A DNA stretch of 64,000 bases from Paenibacillus urinalis. GTDB lineage: Bacteria > Bacillota > Bacilli > Paenibacillales > Paenibacillaceae. Each line of letters begins with the position of its first letter. The first letter of the stretch is position 1. Below the pieces are notes generated by a model. That model saw nothing but the letters and a program-made list of their open reading frames with translations, had not been told where the DNA came from and did not search any database. This document shows positions 53,000 to 64,000 of this stretch, piece after piece. The stretch spans positions 4,872,001-4,936,000 of the forward strand of contig NZ_CP118108.1 in NCBI RefSeq assembly GCF_028747985.1, read 5' to 3'. The translations under genes were made by a program, and so were the position numbers.

Positions 53000-53549
53000 G
53001 GTTCCCTCCGCGCGTTTTTTTCCCTTTTCTGCTTACAATCTTAGATCCTGTAAAACAGATCATCCGTTGCTTGCCCGAATGAATCGGAAAATTCGACATC
53101 ATTACTTAATGTTCGTCAAGATGTCTTTCTTCAGAAAAGAATCGTTTTCATTGTTATTAGAATAATTTTATCGTAACTACACTACAAATCGAAGAAAAAG
53201 CGAGTCATTCGCTAATCCCCTAAATTCCATCATAACACCTGATAAATAAAGGAGACAAGCATTTTTTCATATAAGGCAGAATATTCTAGCTCCGGCTTCC
53301 ATTAACACTTGTTTGACCCTTATTTTACAGGGACACTTATTACTTTCATTGTTCACATAAATACATGATGTTATTCGACAAAAGCCGTGTTGTTCTTGCC
53401 TAACAGAGATTAACCAGCTTTATATATCTTTAAAACAAGATTTTTATAAAATTATTCTTTACCTTGCTTTATGGTAATGCTCCGGGCTGAATCAATTTCC
53501 TAATTTAAGTTATGAAATCGATTTTGCTAAGTGAATTTATGTAAATTCA
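53000..53549. other. 550-nt gap upstream of murA
   Basis: No gene on either strand. It holds the candidate murA promoter (53229-53258), and at its upper end an inverted repeat (about 53531-53552) that overlaps the stop of the DUF1146 gene. The rest is A/T-rich with nothing that I recognise. Confidence 0.6.
53229..53258 (-). promoter_or_regulatory. Candidate SigA promoter for murA
   Basis: Minus strand TTGTCT (53253-53258), 18-nt spacer, TATGAT (53229-53234). It would give a leader of about 225 nt. Confidence 0.4.
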
Positions 53550-53552
53550 CTA
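53531..53552. repeat. Inverted repeat at the end of the DUF1146 gene
   Basis: AGTGAATTTA and TAAATTCACT flank a 2-nt centre, making a 10-bp near-perfect palindrome. No T-run follows on the minus strand; a weak terminator at best. Confidence 0.5.
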
Positions 53553-53807
53553 GAACAGATATCTCAGCATTTGAGTCCAACTCAAATACTTCAGTATGAA
53601 CTCAGACACGAAATGACCAATGACGATTGCGATTAACAGCTGCAGCATCCTTGCTTGAGGACTCTGCGGGTGACGTACGAACAAATCCAATTTCAGATGC
53701 TGTAATGACCACCAAGCTAAGGCAACACAGGCGAGTGAAACGATCATCGCTACCAGACCATTCACACTAACCGCTTGATTAAGCTGGTCGTTCACTAATT
53801 GATCCAT
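53550..53807 (-). CDS. DUF1146 family small membrane protein (YwzB-like)
   Basis: The 85-residue product has two membrane segments (about residues 17-33 and 56-73) joined by a conserved WWSLQHLKLDLFVRHPQSPQARMLQLL segment, here split for reading as WWSLQHLKLDLF and RMLQLLIAI. The family is usually found just downstream of the ATP synthase operon in Bacillales and has no known function. It starts 28 nt below a region that contains the atp terminator, so it has its own promoter. A GGAGGG-like site precedes the ATG at 53807. Confidence 0.85.
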   Translation of the reverse strand: MDQLVNDQLNQAVSVNGLVAMIVSLACVALAWWSLQHLKLDLFVRHPQSPQARMLQLLIAIVIGHFVSEFILKYLSWTQMLRYLF

Positions 53808-54001
53808 ATCCTACCCTCCGCCTTTATCATAACATCAGAAAATCACACACTGAGAAATCATAGTCGGTAGACGCCCCCTTGTCAACATGCCAAATATCAT
53901 ATCTGACTGCCAATATACGTCACCTCCGTCAAAATTGTTCTCTTTCAGACACATTTCCTGTTTGTCCGGGTAATTCTCTGTCATTTCCTCGGAAATAATA
54001 T

Positions 54002-54050
54002 CAAAAATAAAAGAAGGATCTGGGACATATTCATGCCTCAGATCCTTCTT
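54002..54050 (-). terminator. Terminator of the ATP synthase operon
   Basis: A perfect 12-bp stem pairs 54011-54022 with 54039-54050 around a 16-nt loop and is followed by a T-rich run on the minus strand. It lies 49 nt after atpC. An open frame across it (53835-54086) is rejected as a gene. Confidence 0.92.
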
Positions 54051-54098
54051 CAGTTCATCTATTTTTAGAATGATCTCAAGCTTCATTCTAACTTATGA

Positions 54099-54497
54099 TT
54101 ACTGACCGGAAACTTTAAGCCGGTTCATGGCTTTTTGCAGTGCAAGCTCAGCACGTCTGTGATCATATTGATCACGATTGCTCGAGAGACGTGTTTCTGC
54201 ACGCTCTTTCGCAGCTCTTGCACGATCAACATCGATCTCATTAGCCAGCTCCGCACTTTCAGCCAGAATAACGACCTTCTCTTTGCGAACTTCAACAAAT
54301 CCACCGGCAACGGCGATTCTTTGCTCTTTACCGTTCGCTTTAATCGTTACAGGGGCAATCTGCAATGGAGTCACGAAGGGTACGTGACCAGGTAAAATAC
54401 CCAGTTCTCCCTCCAGACCACGAACAACCAGACTGTCTGCCTGTTCAGAGTAGATGAGTCGCTCCGGAGTTACGATTTCCAATAAAAAGGTGCTCAC
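54099..54497 (-). CDS. atpC: ATP synthase F1 epsilon subunit
   Basis: Epsilon is part of the rotor and inhibits ATP hydrolysis. The product has the beta-sandwich N-terminus (LLEIVTPERLIYSEQADSLVVRG and LGILPGHVPFVTPL, in two parts) and the C-terminal helical hairpin (RAKERAETRL...). I prefer the GTG at 54497 (132 aa), which has AGGAGGG 6 nt upstream; an ATG at 54503 directly abuts that site. It ends the operon, followed by a strong terminator. Confidence 0.93.
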   Translation of the reverse strand: MSTFLLEIVTPERLIYSEQADSLVVRGLEGELGILPGHVPFVTPLQIAPVTIKANGKEQRIAVAGGFVEVRKEKVVILAESAELANEIDVDRARAAKERAETRLSSNRDQYDHRRAELALQKAMNRLKVSGQ

Positions 54498-54572
54498 TGT
54501 CATCCCTCCTGAACACTATCCGCAAGGGATAGTTCACTTCATGTGTGGATCATTAGTTCTAAGGCTTAAGAA

Positions 54573-55982
<1,410 letters not shown>

Positions 55983-56093
55983 TTAGTTCCCTCCTACAAG
56001 CTATAACAGATCAAAAAGTCCAAAGAAATAGATATTTCTCCATTAACATTAAGCCCTGATTAGCCTTCGATTTATATTATTCCGTACATGACT

Positions 56094-56960
56094 TTAAGAT
56101 TGAGCGTTAGCTCCCGCAACGATTTCCGTAATCTCTTGCGTGATTGCAGCCTGACGAGCACGGTTATACGTAAGAGACAGCTCACCAATAAGCTTGGAGG
56201 CATTCTTCGTCGCAGATCCCATGGCTGTCATCTTGGCACCGAGCTCACTTGCTTTACCGTTCAAGAGCGCACCATATATCAATGTTTCTGCGTAACGTGG
56301 AAGAAGAGCTTCCAGCACGGCTTCCGATGAAGGCTCATACTCATATTGAGCAGAAGCACCGGAGGACTGCTGTTCTGGTCTTTCCATAGGCAGAAGCTTC
56401 TCAACAGTAGGCACTTGAGTAAGTGCATTCACAAAACGGCTGTAGCAGATATAGATCTCATCAAATTTGCCCTCTTCAAACCCACTTACCGTTTGGTTGG
56501 CAATGGTTTTGATGTCCGCAAAAGAAGGCGAATCCGATAGATCCGTTACATCCAATTCAATGGCCTGTTCCCGGCGTCTGAAGTAATCCCGACCCTTTCT
56601 TCCGATGACATAGAGAACATACTCATCCTGGGATGAGTGGCGTTCTTTAAGGGTAAGTGTGACTTGACGCAGGATGTTGGCATTGTATCCACCCGCAAGA
56701 CCACGGTCTGAAGTGATGATCAGATAAGCCGTTTTCTTAACCGGACGTGAGACAAGCATCGGATGACTGACCTCATTGGAGGAAGATGCGATGCTTGTTA
56801 CGACTTCCTTAAGTTTCTCGGAGTATGGACGAGCAGCTTCTGCTTTCTCCTGGGCTTTTCTTAGCTTGGAGGCGGCGACCATCTCCATTGCTTTGGTGAT
56901 TTGCTTCGTGCTTTGTACACTTTTGATTTGGCGCTTGATTTCGCGCATGCCTTTTGCCAT
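56094..56960 (-). CDS. atpG: ATP synthase F1 gamma subunit
   Basis: Gamma is the central rotor shaft. The 288-residue product has the paired coiled-coil termini: MREIKRQIKSVQSTKQITKA at the start and NRARQAAITQEITEIVAGA at the end. The central Rossmann-like domain has a SDRGLAGGYN motif. The ATG at 56960 is chosen because AAGGTGG lies 6-8 nt upstream; two in-frame GTG codons lie within that site. Unusually, 336 nt of structured sequence separate it from atpA, with the last repeat hairpin ending about 5 nt before its ribosome-binding site. Confidence 0.97.
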   Translation of the reverse strand: MAKGMREIKRQIKSVQSTKQITKAMEMVAASKLRKAQEKAEAARPYSEKLKEVVTSIASSSNEVSHPMLVSRPVKKTAYLIITSDRGLAGGYNANILRQVTLTLKERHSSQDEYVLYVIGRKGRDYFRRREQAIELDVTDLSDSPSFADIKTIANQTVSGFEEGKFDEIYICYSRFVNALTQVPTVEKLLPMERPEQQSSGASAQYEYEPSSEAVLEALLPRYAETLIYGALLNGKASELGAKMTAMGSATKNASKLIGELSLTYNRARQAAITQEITEIVAGANAQS

Positions 56961-56970
56961 TTTTTTCACC

Positions 56971-57172
56971 ACCTTAAAGTTTTGACGGAGTCAAAACTAA
57001 CTTCGTAAGCGTAAACCTTAGAGTTTTTGACGGAGTCAAAAACTTACTTCGTAAGCATAAACCTTAAAGTTTTTGACGGAGTCAAAAACTAGCATCGTAA
57101 GCATTAACTTAGTTTTGACGGAGTCAAAACTAACTTCGTAAGCATCAACTTGAGGTTTTGACAGAGTCAAAC
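56971..57172 (-). repeat. Five-copy tandem stem-loop array between atpA and atpG
   Basis: The core TGACGGAGTCA (or TGACAGAGTCA) occurs at 56983-56993, 57028-57038, 57074-57084, 57116-57126 and 57159-57169, giving a period of 45, 46, 42 and 43 nt. Each core sits in a stem with a 3-nt loop. Copies 2 and 3 have five T and five A in their arms; copies 1 and 4 have four and four, so both arms change together. Between stems runs a second conserved piece, GCTTACGAAGTTAG-like on the minus strand, and an AAGGT that copies the atpG ribosome-binding site. Copy 5, nearest atpA, is degenerate. Confidence 0.9.
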
Positions 57173-57206
57173 CCATTCCGTTTCCATTTAAATATATATG
57201 TCTTTA

Positions 57207-57250
57207 TGCAAGCAGGCTGCGGCGTACGTTAGCCGCGCAGCCTGCTTGCA
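57207..57250 (-). repeat. Strong GC-rich hairpin after atpA
   Basis: A perfect 15-bp stem pairs 57207-57221 with 57236-57250 around a 14-nt loop. It lies 47 nt after the atpA stop. On the minus strand ATAAAGAC follows rather than a T-run, so it is not a standard terminator; it may protect an mRNA 3' end or slow the polymerase. Confidence 0.85.
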
Positions 57251-57296
57251 CAAAGTATATAAGCTCAATCAACTCACTGCGCGAGCAATGATCTAC

Positions 57297-58817
<1,521 letters not shown>

Positions 58818-58830
58818 TCACCCCTCACAA

Positions 58831-59373
58831 CTATACTCGTCTACTGAAAGACTGTTCTATCCGTTTCAATTGACCTGCGAGACTGCCATCATAAACCGTA
58901 TCACCGATGACGACCTTCAGTCCGCCGATCAAACTCTTATCGACAATATTTTCAATGCGGAGCTGTTTATTGATGCGATCTCCAAACTCTTTCGACACCG
59001 CTTGCTTTTCTTCTTCATTCAGCTCATAAGCAGAATAGACGCGAGCGTTAACCATACCCAGAGACGAAGCTTCAAGATCCAAATAGCTGTCAACAACAGC
59101 ATCCAGAATCTCAAGGCGTCCGCGTTCAATGAGCAGCTTAACTGTGTTCAACACAGGTTCAGAGACTTTCTCTTTCACTGCATCAAGAACACTCAGCTTT
59201 GTAGAAACACTCACATTTGGAGATGAGATAAATTTGAAAACGTCGCGATCTCCCGTAATGGAGCTTGCAACCGCGTGAAGTTCGGCTTCCACTTCCAGGA
59301 CGGATTGTTTCTCGATCGCCACATCATACAATGCTTTGGCATATCGTTTAGCAACTACCGTATCCCGACTCAT
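58831..59373 (-). CDS. atpH: ATP synthase F1 delta subunit
   Basis: Delta joins the peripheral stalk to the top of F1. The 180-residue product begins VAKRYAKALYDVAIE and has the C-terminal motif DKSLIGGLKVVIGDTVYDGSL, both typical. Its ATG overlaps the atpF stop by 4 nt (59370-59373), a sign of translational coupling. Confidence 0.97.
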   Translation of the reverse strand: MSRDTVVAKRYAKALYDVAIEKQSVLEVEAELHAVASSITGDRDVFKFISSPNVSVSTKLSVLDAVKEKVSEPVLNTVKLLIERGRLEILDAVVDSYLDLEASSLGMVNARVYSAYELNEEEKQAVSKEFGDRINKQLRIENIVDKSLIGGLKVVIGDTVYDGSLAGQLKRIEQSFSRRV

Positions 59374-59858
59374 GGTCTGCCTCCTACTTCATTTAGATAC
59401 TTCTCAACCAGCTCTTCTTGAGCCTTGTCTTCCTTAACTTCTTTATCCAAAATTTTGGAAGCGATCTGTACAGATACCGTTCCAAGCTCACTGCGGAGAG
59501 CCGCAACCGCTTTGTTCTTCTCGCTCTCAATATCACGAGCCGCATCCGTCTTCAGACGTTCCGCTTCTTGTTTCGCCAGATCAATAATTTGCTCGGCTTG
59601 AGTTGAACTCGTCTTGCGGGATTGTTCGATAATGCCTTGAGCTTCATTGCGCGCTTCTTGAAGGGCAGCCTTCTGCTCTTCTACATATGCAGTAGCTTGC
59701 TCACGAGTCTTCTTGGCATCTTCCATTTGCTGCATTACCATTTCACGACGCTGTTCCATAACTCCAAAAAGCTTCGGAAAAGCGAATTTATGCAGTAACA
59801 CATAGAGGATACCAAAAGCCACCATGGCAATAACAATGTTTTCCCATAAAATTGTCAC
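59370..59858 (-). CDS. atpF: ATP synthase F0 subunit b
   Basis: Subunit b forms the peripheral stalk dimer. The 162-residue product has one N-terminal membrane segment (about residues 6-24) and then a long, highly charged coiled coil (KFAFPKLFGVMEQRREMVMQ onward). The start is a GTG at 59858 with AAAGGAGTG upstream. Confidence 0.97.
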   Translation of the reverse strand: MTILWENIVIAMVAFGILYVLLHKFAFPKLFGVMEQRREMVMQQMEDAKKTREQATAYVEEQKAALQEARNEAQGIIEQSRKTSSTQAEQIIDLAKQEAERLKTDAARDIESEKNKAVAALRSELGTVSVQIASKILDKEVKEDKAQEELVEKYLNEVGGRP

Positions 59859-59949
59859 TCAGGTCACTCCTTTCCAGTTATCACATTATGCCTTAACAAA
59901 ACGAAGGCGCGGATGGCATCGCCCTCCCCGCCAAACCGTAAACCTAATA

Positions 59950-60177
<228 letters not shown>

Positions 60178-60272
60178 TCAGATATTTGAAATTTAATTAA
60201 TAACAATTTGATAAATATAATAATCTCTTCGACAGCATTCTATGAATGTGTATCCAGAGTTTATCAGTAATG

Positions 60273-61061
<789 letters not shown>

Positions 61062-61076
61062 TTATATTGTGCTAAA

Positions 61077-61454
61077 CTAAACTTTTTTTCTGATACTTTC
61101 GATAATACTTACTGGGACAGCAAGTACCTGCACCAGAAAAAGTCCTGCGACGGTGGCCCAGATTGATACAGAATCAAACCGGATTGCGAACATAATCGCA
61201 AGAATCGTTATACAGATCCTGGTAAGAAATCCAAAGTTAATACGTTTACTCTGGGTCTCGACAGCGATCTCAGATACTTGCTTTACTTTGACAGACAGAT
61301 AACGGAAGTTAAATAATCCTGCGCTTATACCGATAATAAATCCCAGAGACACGGGACGATATTCCGGAAGCAGCGCCCATCCCATAAAAGCAAATGCAAG
61401 CAGGAAGAATGCCAATCTTGTCACAGCATTTACGATGGAAGACAAACTAATCAT
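61077..61454 (-). CDS. atpI: ATP synthase subunit I
   Basis: AtpI is a small accessory protein that assists c-ring assembly or Mg2+ uptake. The 125-residue product has four membrane segments and fits the ATP-synthase I family. The ATG at 61454 has GGGGG at 61461-61465, 6 nt upstream. Its start overlaps the end of the preceding AtpZ-like gene by 8 nt. Confidence 0.9.
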   Translation of the reverse strand: MISLSSIVNAVTRLAFFLLAFAFMGWALLPEYRPVSLGFIIGISAGLFNFRYLSVKVKQVSEIAVETQSKRINFGFLTRICITILAIMFAIRFDSVSIWATVAGLFLVQVLAVPVSIIESIRKKV

Positions 61455-61668
61455 TTTGTGCCCCCAAAAACTTCTTAATAAACATAGCTATATTCAGAAC
61501 CCCCAGCACCAGCCCGACCATACAACCGATCGCGATAATATAAGCCGCTCCGTCTATGAGATTCATCAGCCACCTACCTGCAAAAAATCCAATGGTTATG
61601 TACGTAGCCAGCAGGATGCCGGAACCACCGATTGCAAGAGCAATTAACCACGGTTTATCTTGGTTCAT
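61447..61668 (-). CDS. AtpZ/AtpI-type small membrane protein
   Basis: The 73-residue product has two membrane segments (WLIALAIGGSGILLATYITI and IIAIGCMVGLVLGVLNIAMF), the layout of AtpZ-like proteins that head atp operons. AtpZ with AtpI forms a Mg2+/Ca2+ transporter in some bacteria. The ATG at 61668 has GGGATGGG upstream; a GTG three codons earlier and a longer frame to 61740 are alternatives. A good SigA promoter lies about 120 nt upstream. Confidence 0.85.
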   Translation of the reverse strand: MNQDKPWLIALAIGGSGILLATYITIGFFAGRWLMNLIDGAAYIIAIGCMVGLVLGVLNIAMFIKKFLGAQND

Positions 61669-61786
61669 CTTAGACACAACCCATCCCTTAGAAAGCGCTG
61701 TATATGGAAAATGAGTCAAATTCCCGTTCTTCACGAACACTCCGGAAAAACGATGAATTATGCATCTGGCCTGTCCAATCCCAATT

Positions 61787-61816
61787 ATCTTACTGAATGG
61801 GTAAACTGTTTGTCAA
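61787..61816 (-). promoter_or_regulatory. SigA-type promoter for the ATP synthase operon
   Basis: Minus strand perfect TTGACA (61811-61816), 18-nt spacer, TAAGAT (61787-61792). It lies between mnaA and the first atp gene. Confidence 0.65.
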
Positions 61817-61953
61817 TCGGTCGATTCCTTGCTCCAGCTATGAAAAAGGCCTTGAAAAACAGTGAAAAAATCTCACAATATCTCTCAAAGCCACGTAAAC
61901 CGTACAGTTTGACTGTATGCTGTACTGTTCACTTCATCACATAATAAAAATAA

Positions 61954-63108
61954 TTATTTTTCGAACTTTCTGTGAAATTGCTCAGGACGCTCTTCTTTTT
62001 TGCCAAAATGGTGCAAAATCGCACTGACAATCCGTTCAGAAGCACGTCCGTCACCAAATGGATTCGCTGCTTCACTCATCGATGCGTACAGTTCCGAGTC
62101 GGTTAATAATGCCTTCGTTCTGGCATATACCTGCTCCTCGTTCGTGCCGACAAGCTCCAGTGTTCCCGCTTCAACACCCTCAGGTCTCTCCGTCGTATCA
62201 CGAAGGACTAGAACAGGTACTCCATAGGACGGTGCTTCCTCCTGCATGCCTCCTGAATCGGTAAGAATCAGATGCGTATGCGGATAAATATTGTGGAAAT
62301 CTACAACGTCCAGCGGATCAATCAGCTTAATACGCGGGTGTCCTCCCAGAATTTCGTATGCCGGCTCTTTGACTGCAGGACTCAGATGCACAGGGTAGAC
62401 GATGGCTACATCCTCAAACTCATCTGCGATGCGCTTGACGGCTCTGAATATGTTGCGGTGAGGCTCGCCTTGGGATTCACGGCGGTGAGCCGTCATTAGA
62501 ATGAGCCGCTTGCCTTCTGCAAATTCGAGCACCGGATGCGTGTAATCATCCCGTACCGTATATTGAAACACATCTGTGACCGTATTGCCTGTGACGTATA
62601 CACTTGACTCCGGCTTATTTTCTCGCAGGAGATTGTTCGCAGACATATCTGTCGGTGCAAAATGCAAGTCCGCAAGCACACCTGTCAGCTGTCTGTTCAT
62701 CTCCTCAGGGAATGGTGACAGCTTGTTCCACGTACGAAGCCCTGCTTCCACATGTCCAACCTTGATCTGCTGCAAAAATGCCGCATAGCTGGCAAGGAAT
62801 GTGGTCAGGGTATCTCCATGAACGAGTACAATGTCCGGTTTCGCTTCCTGCAAGACCGGTTCAAGTCCTTGAAGGACTCTTACCGTAATTTCGTTCAGTG
62901 TCTGACGGTCCTTCATGACATCCAGATCATAATCCGGTGTAATGTTGAACACTTCCAGCACTTGATCCAGCATCTGACGATGCTGAGCTGTAACACATAC
63001 AATTGATTCGATCTCATCAGGGTGACGTTCCAGCTCCAAAATAAGCGGCGCCATCTTGATCGCTTCCGGGCGGACTCCGAAAACCGTCATTACTTTAATC
63101 TTCGACAT
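61954..63108 (-). CDS. mnaA: UDP-N-acetylglucosamine 2-epimerase (non-hydrolysing)
   Basis: The enzyme converts UDP-GlcNAc to UDP-ManNAc (wecB is its other name). The 384-residue product has GVRPEAIKMAPLI at the start, the VHGDTLTTFLAS segment with its catalytic Asp, HVEAGLRTWNK, and LTDSGGMQEEAPSYGVPVL. It would supply ManNAc to TagA for the polymer that SLH proteins bind, although it lies 22 kb from that cluster. The ATG at 63108 has AAGGGG upstream. Confidence 0.95.
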   Translation of the reverse strand: MSKIKVMTVFGVRPEAIKMAPLILELERHPDEIESIVCVTAQHRQMLDQVLEVFNITPDYDLDVMKDRQTLNEITVRVLQGLEPVLQEAKPDIVLVHGDTLTTFLASYAAFLQQIKVGHVEAGLRTWNKLSPFPEEMNRQLTGVLADLHFAPTDMSANNLLRENKPESSVYVTGNTVTDVFQYTVRDDYTHPVLEFAEGKRLILMTAHRRESQGEPHRNIFRAVKRIADEFEDVAIVYPVHLSPAVKEPAYEILGGHPRIKLIDPLDVVDFHNIYPHTHLILTDSGGMQEEAPSYGVPVLVLRDTTERPEGVEAGTLELVGTNEEQVYARTKALLTDSELYASMSEAANPFGDGRASERIVSAILHHFGKKEERPEQFHRKFEK

Positions 63109-63142
63109 TCGCGTTCGAGCCCCTTTGTATCAGAATGATTTG

Positions 63143-63772
63143 TTATTTCGTACCGTACAAGCGGTCTCCTGCGTCACCAAGACCAGGAATAATGTAGCCG
63201 TGGTCATCCAGACCTTCATCAAGTGCAGCCACATAAATGTCCACATCGGGGTGAGCATCATGAACGGCCTTGACACCTTCTGGTGCAGCCACCAGGTTCA
63301 TCATCTTGATCTGAGTGCAGCCGCGCTTCTTCAGCACATCAATCGCCGCAATCGCAGAGCCGCCAGTGGCCAGCATCGGATCGATTACGATGAGCTCGCG
63401 TTCCGTTACATCTGTAGGAAGCTTCGTATAGTACTCCACAGGCTGCAAAGTCTCAGGATCGCGGAACAGACCCACATGCCCTACTTTGGCCGCAGGAATC
63501 AATTTCACGACGCCATCCAGCATACCAAGCCCCGCGCGCAGAATCGGAATAAGTCCCAGCATACGTCCTGAGATGACCTTACCCTCTGTCTCGGCTACAG
63601 GTGTCTGCACAGTTATCGTTTCGAGCGGAATATCGCGTGTTATTTCGTATGCCATTAAAGTTGCCACTTCATCTACGAGTTCACGAAAATCCTTAGTGTT
63701 CGTGCGCATGTCACGAATAATTGTCAATTTGTGTTGAATCAACGGGTGATCACATACCACCAATTTTCCCAT
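63143..63772 (-). CDS. upp: Uracil phosphoribosyltransferase
   Basis: Upp salvages uracil to UMP with PRPP. The 209-residue product has the PRPP loop [16 protein letters not shown], the RAGLGM motif and the C-terminal uracil-binding segment [16 protein letters not shown]. The ATG at 63772 has GGAGGG 7 nt upstream; the longer frame to 63799 contains that site. In Bacillus, upp follows glyA; a terminator upstream in this window separates it from whatever lies there. Confidence 0.96.
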   Translation of the reverse strand: MGKLVVCDHPLIQHKLTIIRDMRTNTKDFRELVDEVATLMAYEITRDIPLETITVQTPVAETEGKVISGRMLGLIPILRAGLGMLDGVVKLIPAAKVGHVGLFRDPETLQPVEYYTKLPTDVTERELIVIDPMLATGGSAIAAIDVLKKRGCTQIKMMNLVAAPEGVKAVHDAHPDVDIYVAALDEGLDDHGYIIPGLGDAGDRLYGTK

Positions 63773-63918
63773 TGCTTGTCCCTCCGGTAGGTTCTTCATT
63801 CATCATCAACAGCCGCATCTACGCAAATTATAGACAGGCAAGTCGATAAATCCTGTATATTATATCATTCCCTATCCTTAAAATGCACCTTCATCTGACG
63901 GTATCATTCGAACAGTAT

Positions 63919-63955
63919 AAAAAAGACCGAACTACCATGATAGCAGTCCGGTCCG
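63919..63955 (-). terminator. Terminator of the gene upstream of upp (outside the window)
   Basis: GACCG/CGGTC stem, continued with one mismatch by an ACTGCTA/TGGTAGT pairing, followed on the minus strand by TTTTTT. The gene it closes, probably glyA, lies beyond 64000. Confidence 0.8.
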
Positions 63956-64000
63956 TTGTTCAAGAAAATAGCCGAGACAGCTAATTCTCAGTATGGGAAA

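Noticed and set aside
53835..54086. 83-codon minus-strand open frame after atpC
   Set aside because: It runs across the perfect 12-bp atp operon terminator, has no good ribosome-binding site and shows no recognisable protein features.
56971..57172. CRISPR-like array
   Set aside because: The inter-repeat sequence is itself conserved, copies are only five, the repeat is mostly a stem-loop and there are no cas genes.

Overview
The window reads as a stretch of chromosome from a motile, endospore-forming, S-layer-bearing, low-to-mid GC Firmicute, almost certainly a Paenibacillus. The grounds are the gene order (comF-flgM-flgK-flgL-fliW-csrA-hag; murA-spoIID-spoIIQ-spoIIID-mbl-flhO-flhP-fabZ; atp operon next to upp), SLH-domain surface proteins beside a csaB/tagA/tagO polymer cluster, an alpha/beta-type SASP, and Gram-positive Shine-Dalgarno sequences. 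Every gene I can support lies on the minus strand, so transcription runs from high to low coordinates. No mobile element, prophage, CRISPR array, rRNA or tRNA was seen.

Region by region: (1) 1-8.9 kb is late flagellar: yvyF, flgM, flgN, flgK, flgL, yviE, fliW, csrA, hag, flaG, fliD, fliS. SigD-type promoters sit before flgM, hag and flaG, and the hag leader carries a near-consensus CsrA hairpin. (2) 9.1-12.6 kb holds competence genes comFC and comFA. (3) 12.8-18.6 kb holds a small membrane-anchored protein, degU-degS, and a secreted phosphodiester glycosidase-like protein. (4) 18.8-36.5 kb is a surface-protein region: a giant SLH/Ig-like protein, metK, a SASP, two exported proteins of unknown function, the probable main S-layer protein, a small coiled-coil protein and a second giant SLH protein. 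(5) 36.7-44.0 kb is the secondary cell wall polymer cluster: tagO, tagA, csaB, a DUF5693 membrane protein and pgcA. CsaB pyruvylates the polymer that SLH domains bind, so regions 4 and 5 form one functional unit; mnaA at 62 kb would supply the ManNAc donor precursor. (6) 44.1-53.0 kb holds fabZ, a small EpuA-like protein, flhP, flhO, mbl, spoIIID, spoIIQ, spoIID and murA. (7) 53.5-61.7 kb holds a DUF1146 protein and the ATP synthase operon (atpZ-like, atpI, B, E, F, H, A, G, D, C). (8) 62-63.8 kb holds mnaA (wecB) and upp.

The coding content is mostly conventional; the unusual signals are between genes. The atpA-atpG gap is about 335 nt and holds a 15-bp GC-rich hairpin followed by a five-copy tandem array of stem-loops whose arms change length together. 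The S-layer gene has two in-frame starts, each with its own ribosome-binding site. The flgM promoter is nested in the upstream operon's terminator. The metK leader has an intrinsic terminator and a second stem-loop but no recognisable SAM aptamer. A structured inverted repeat followed by a plus-strand T-run lies before fabZ. The best candidates for undescribed biology are the atpA-atpG array and the two unknown exported proteins beside the S-layer gene.
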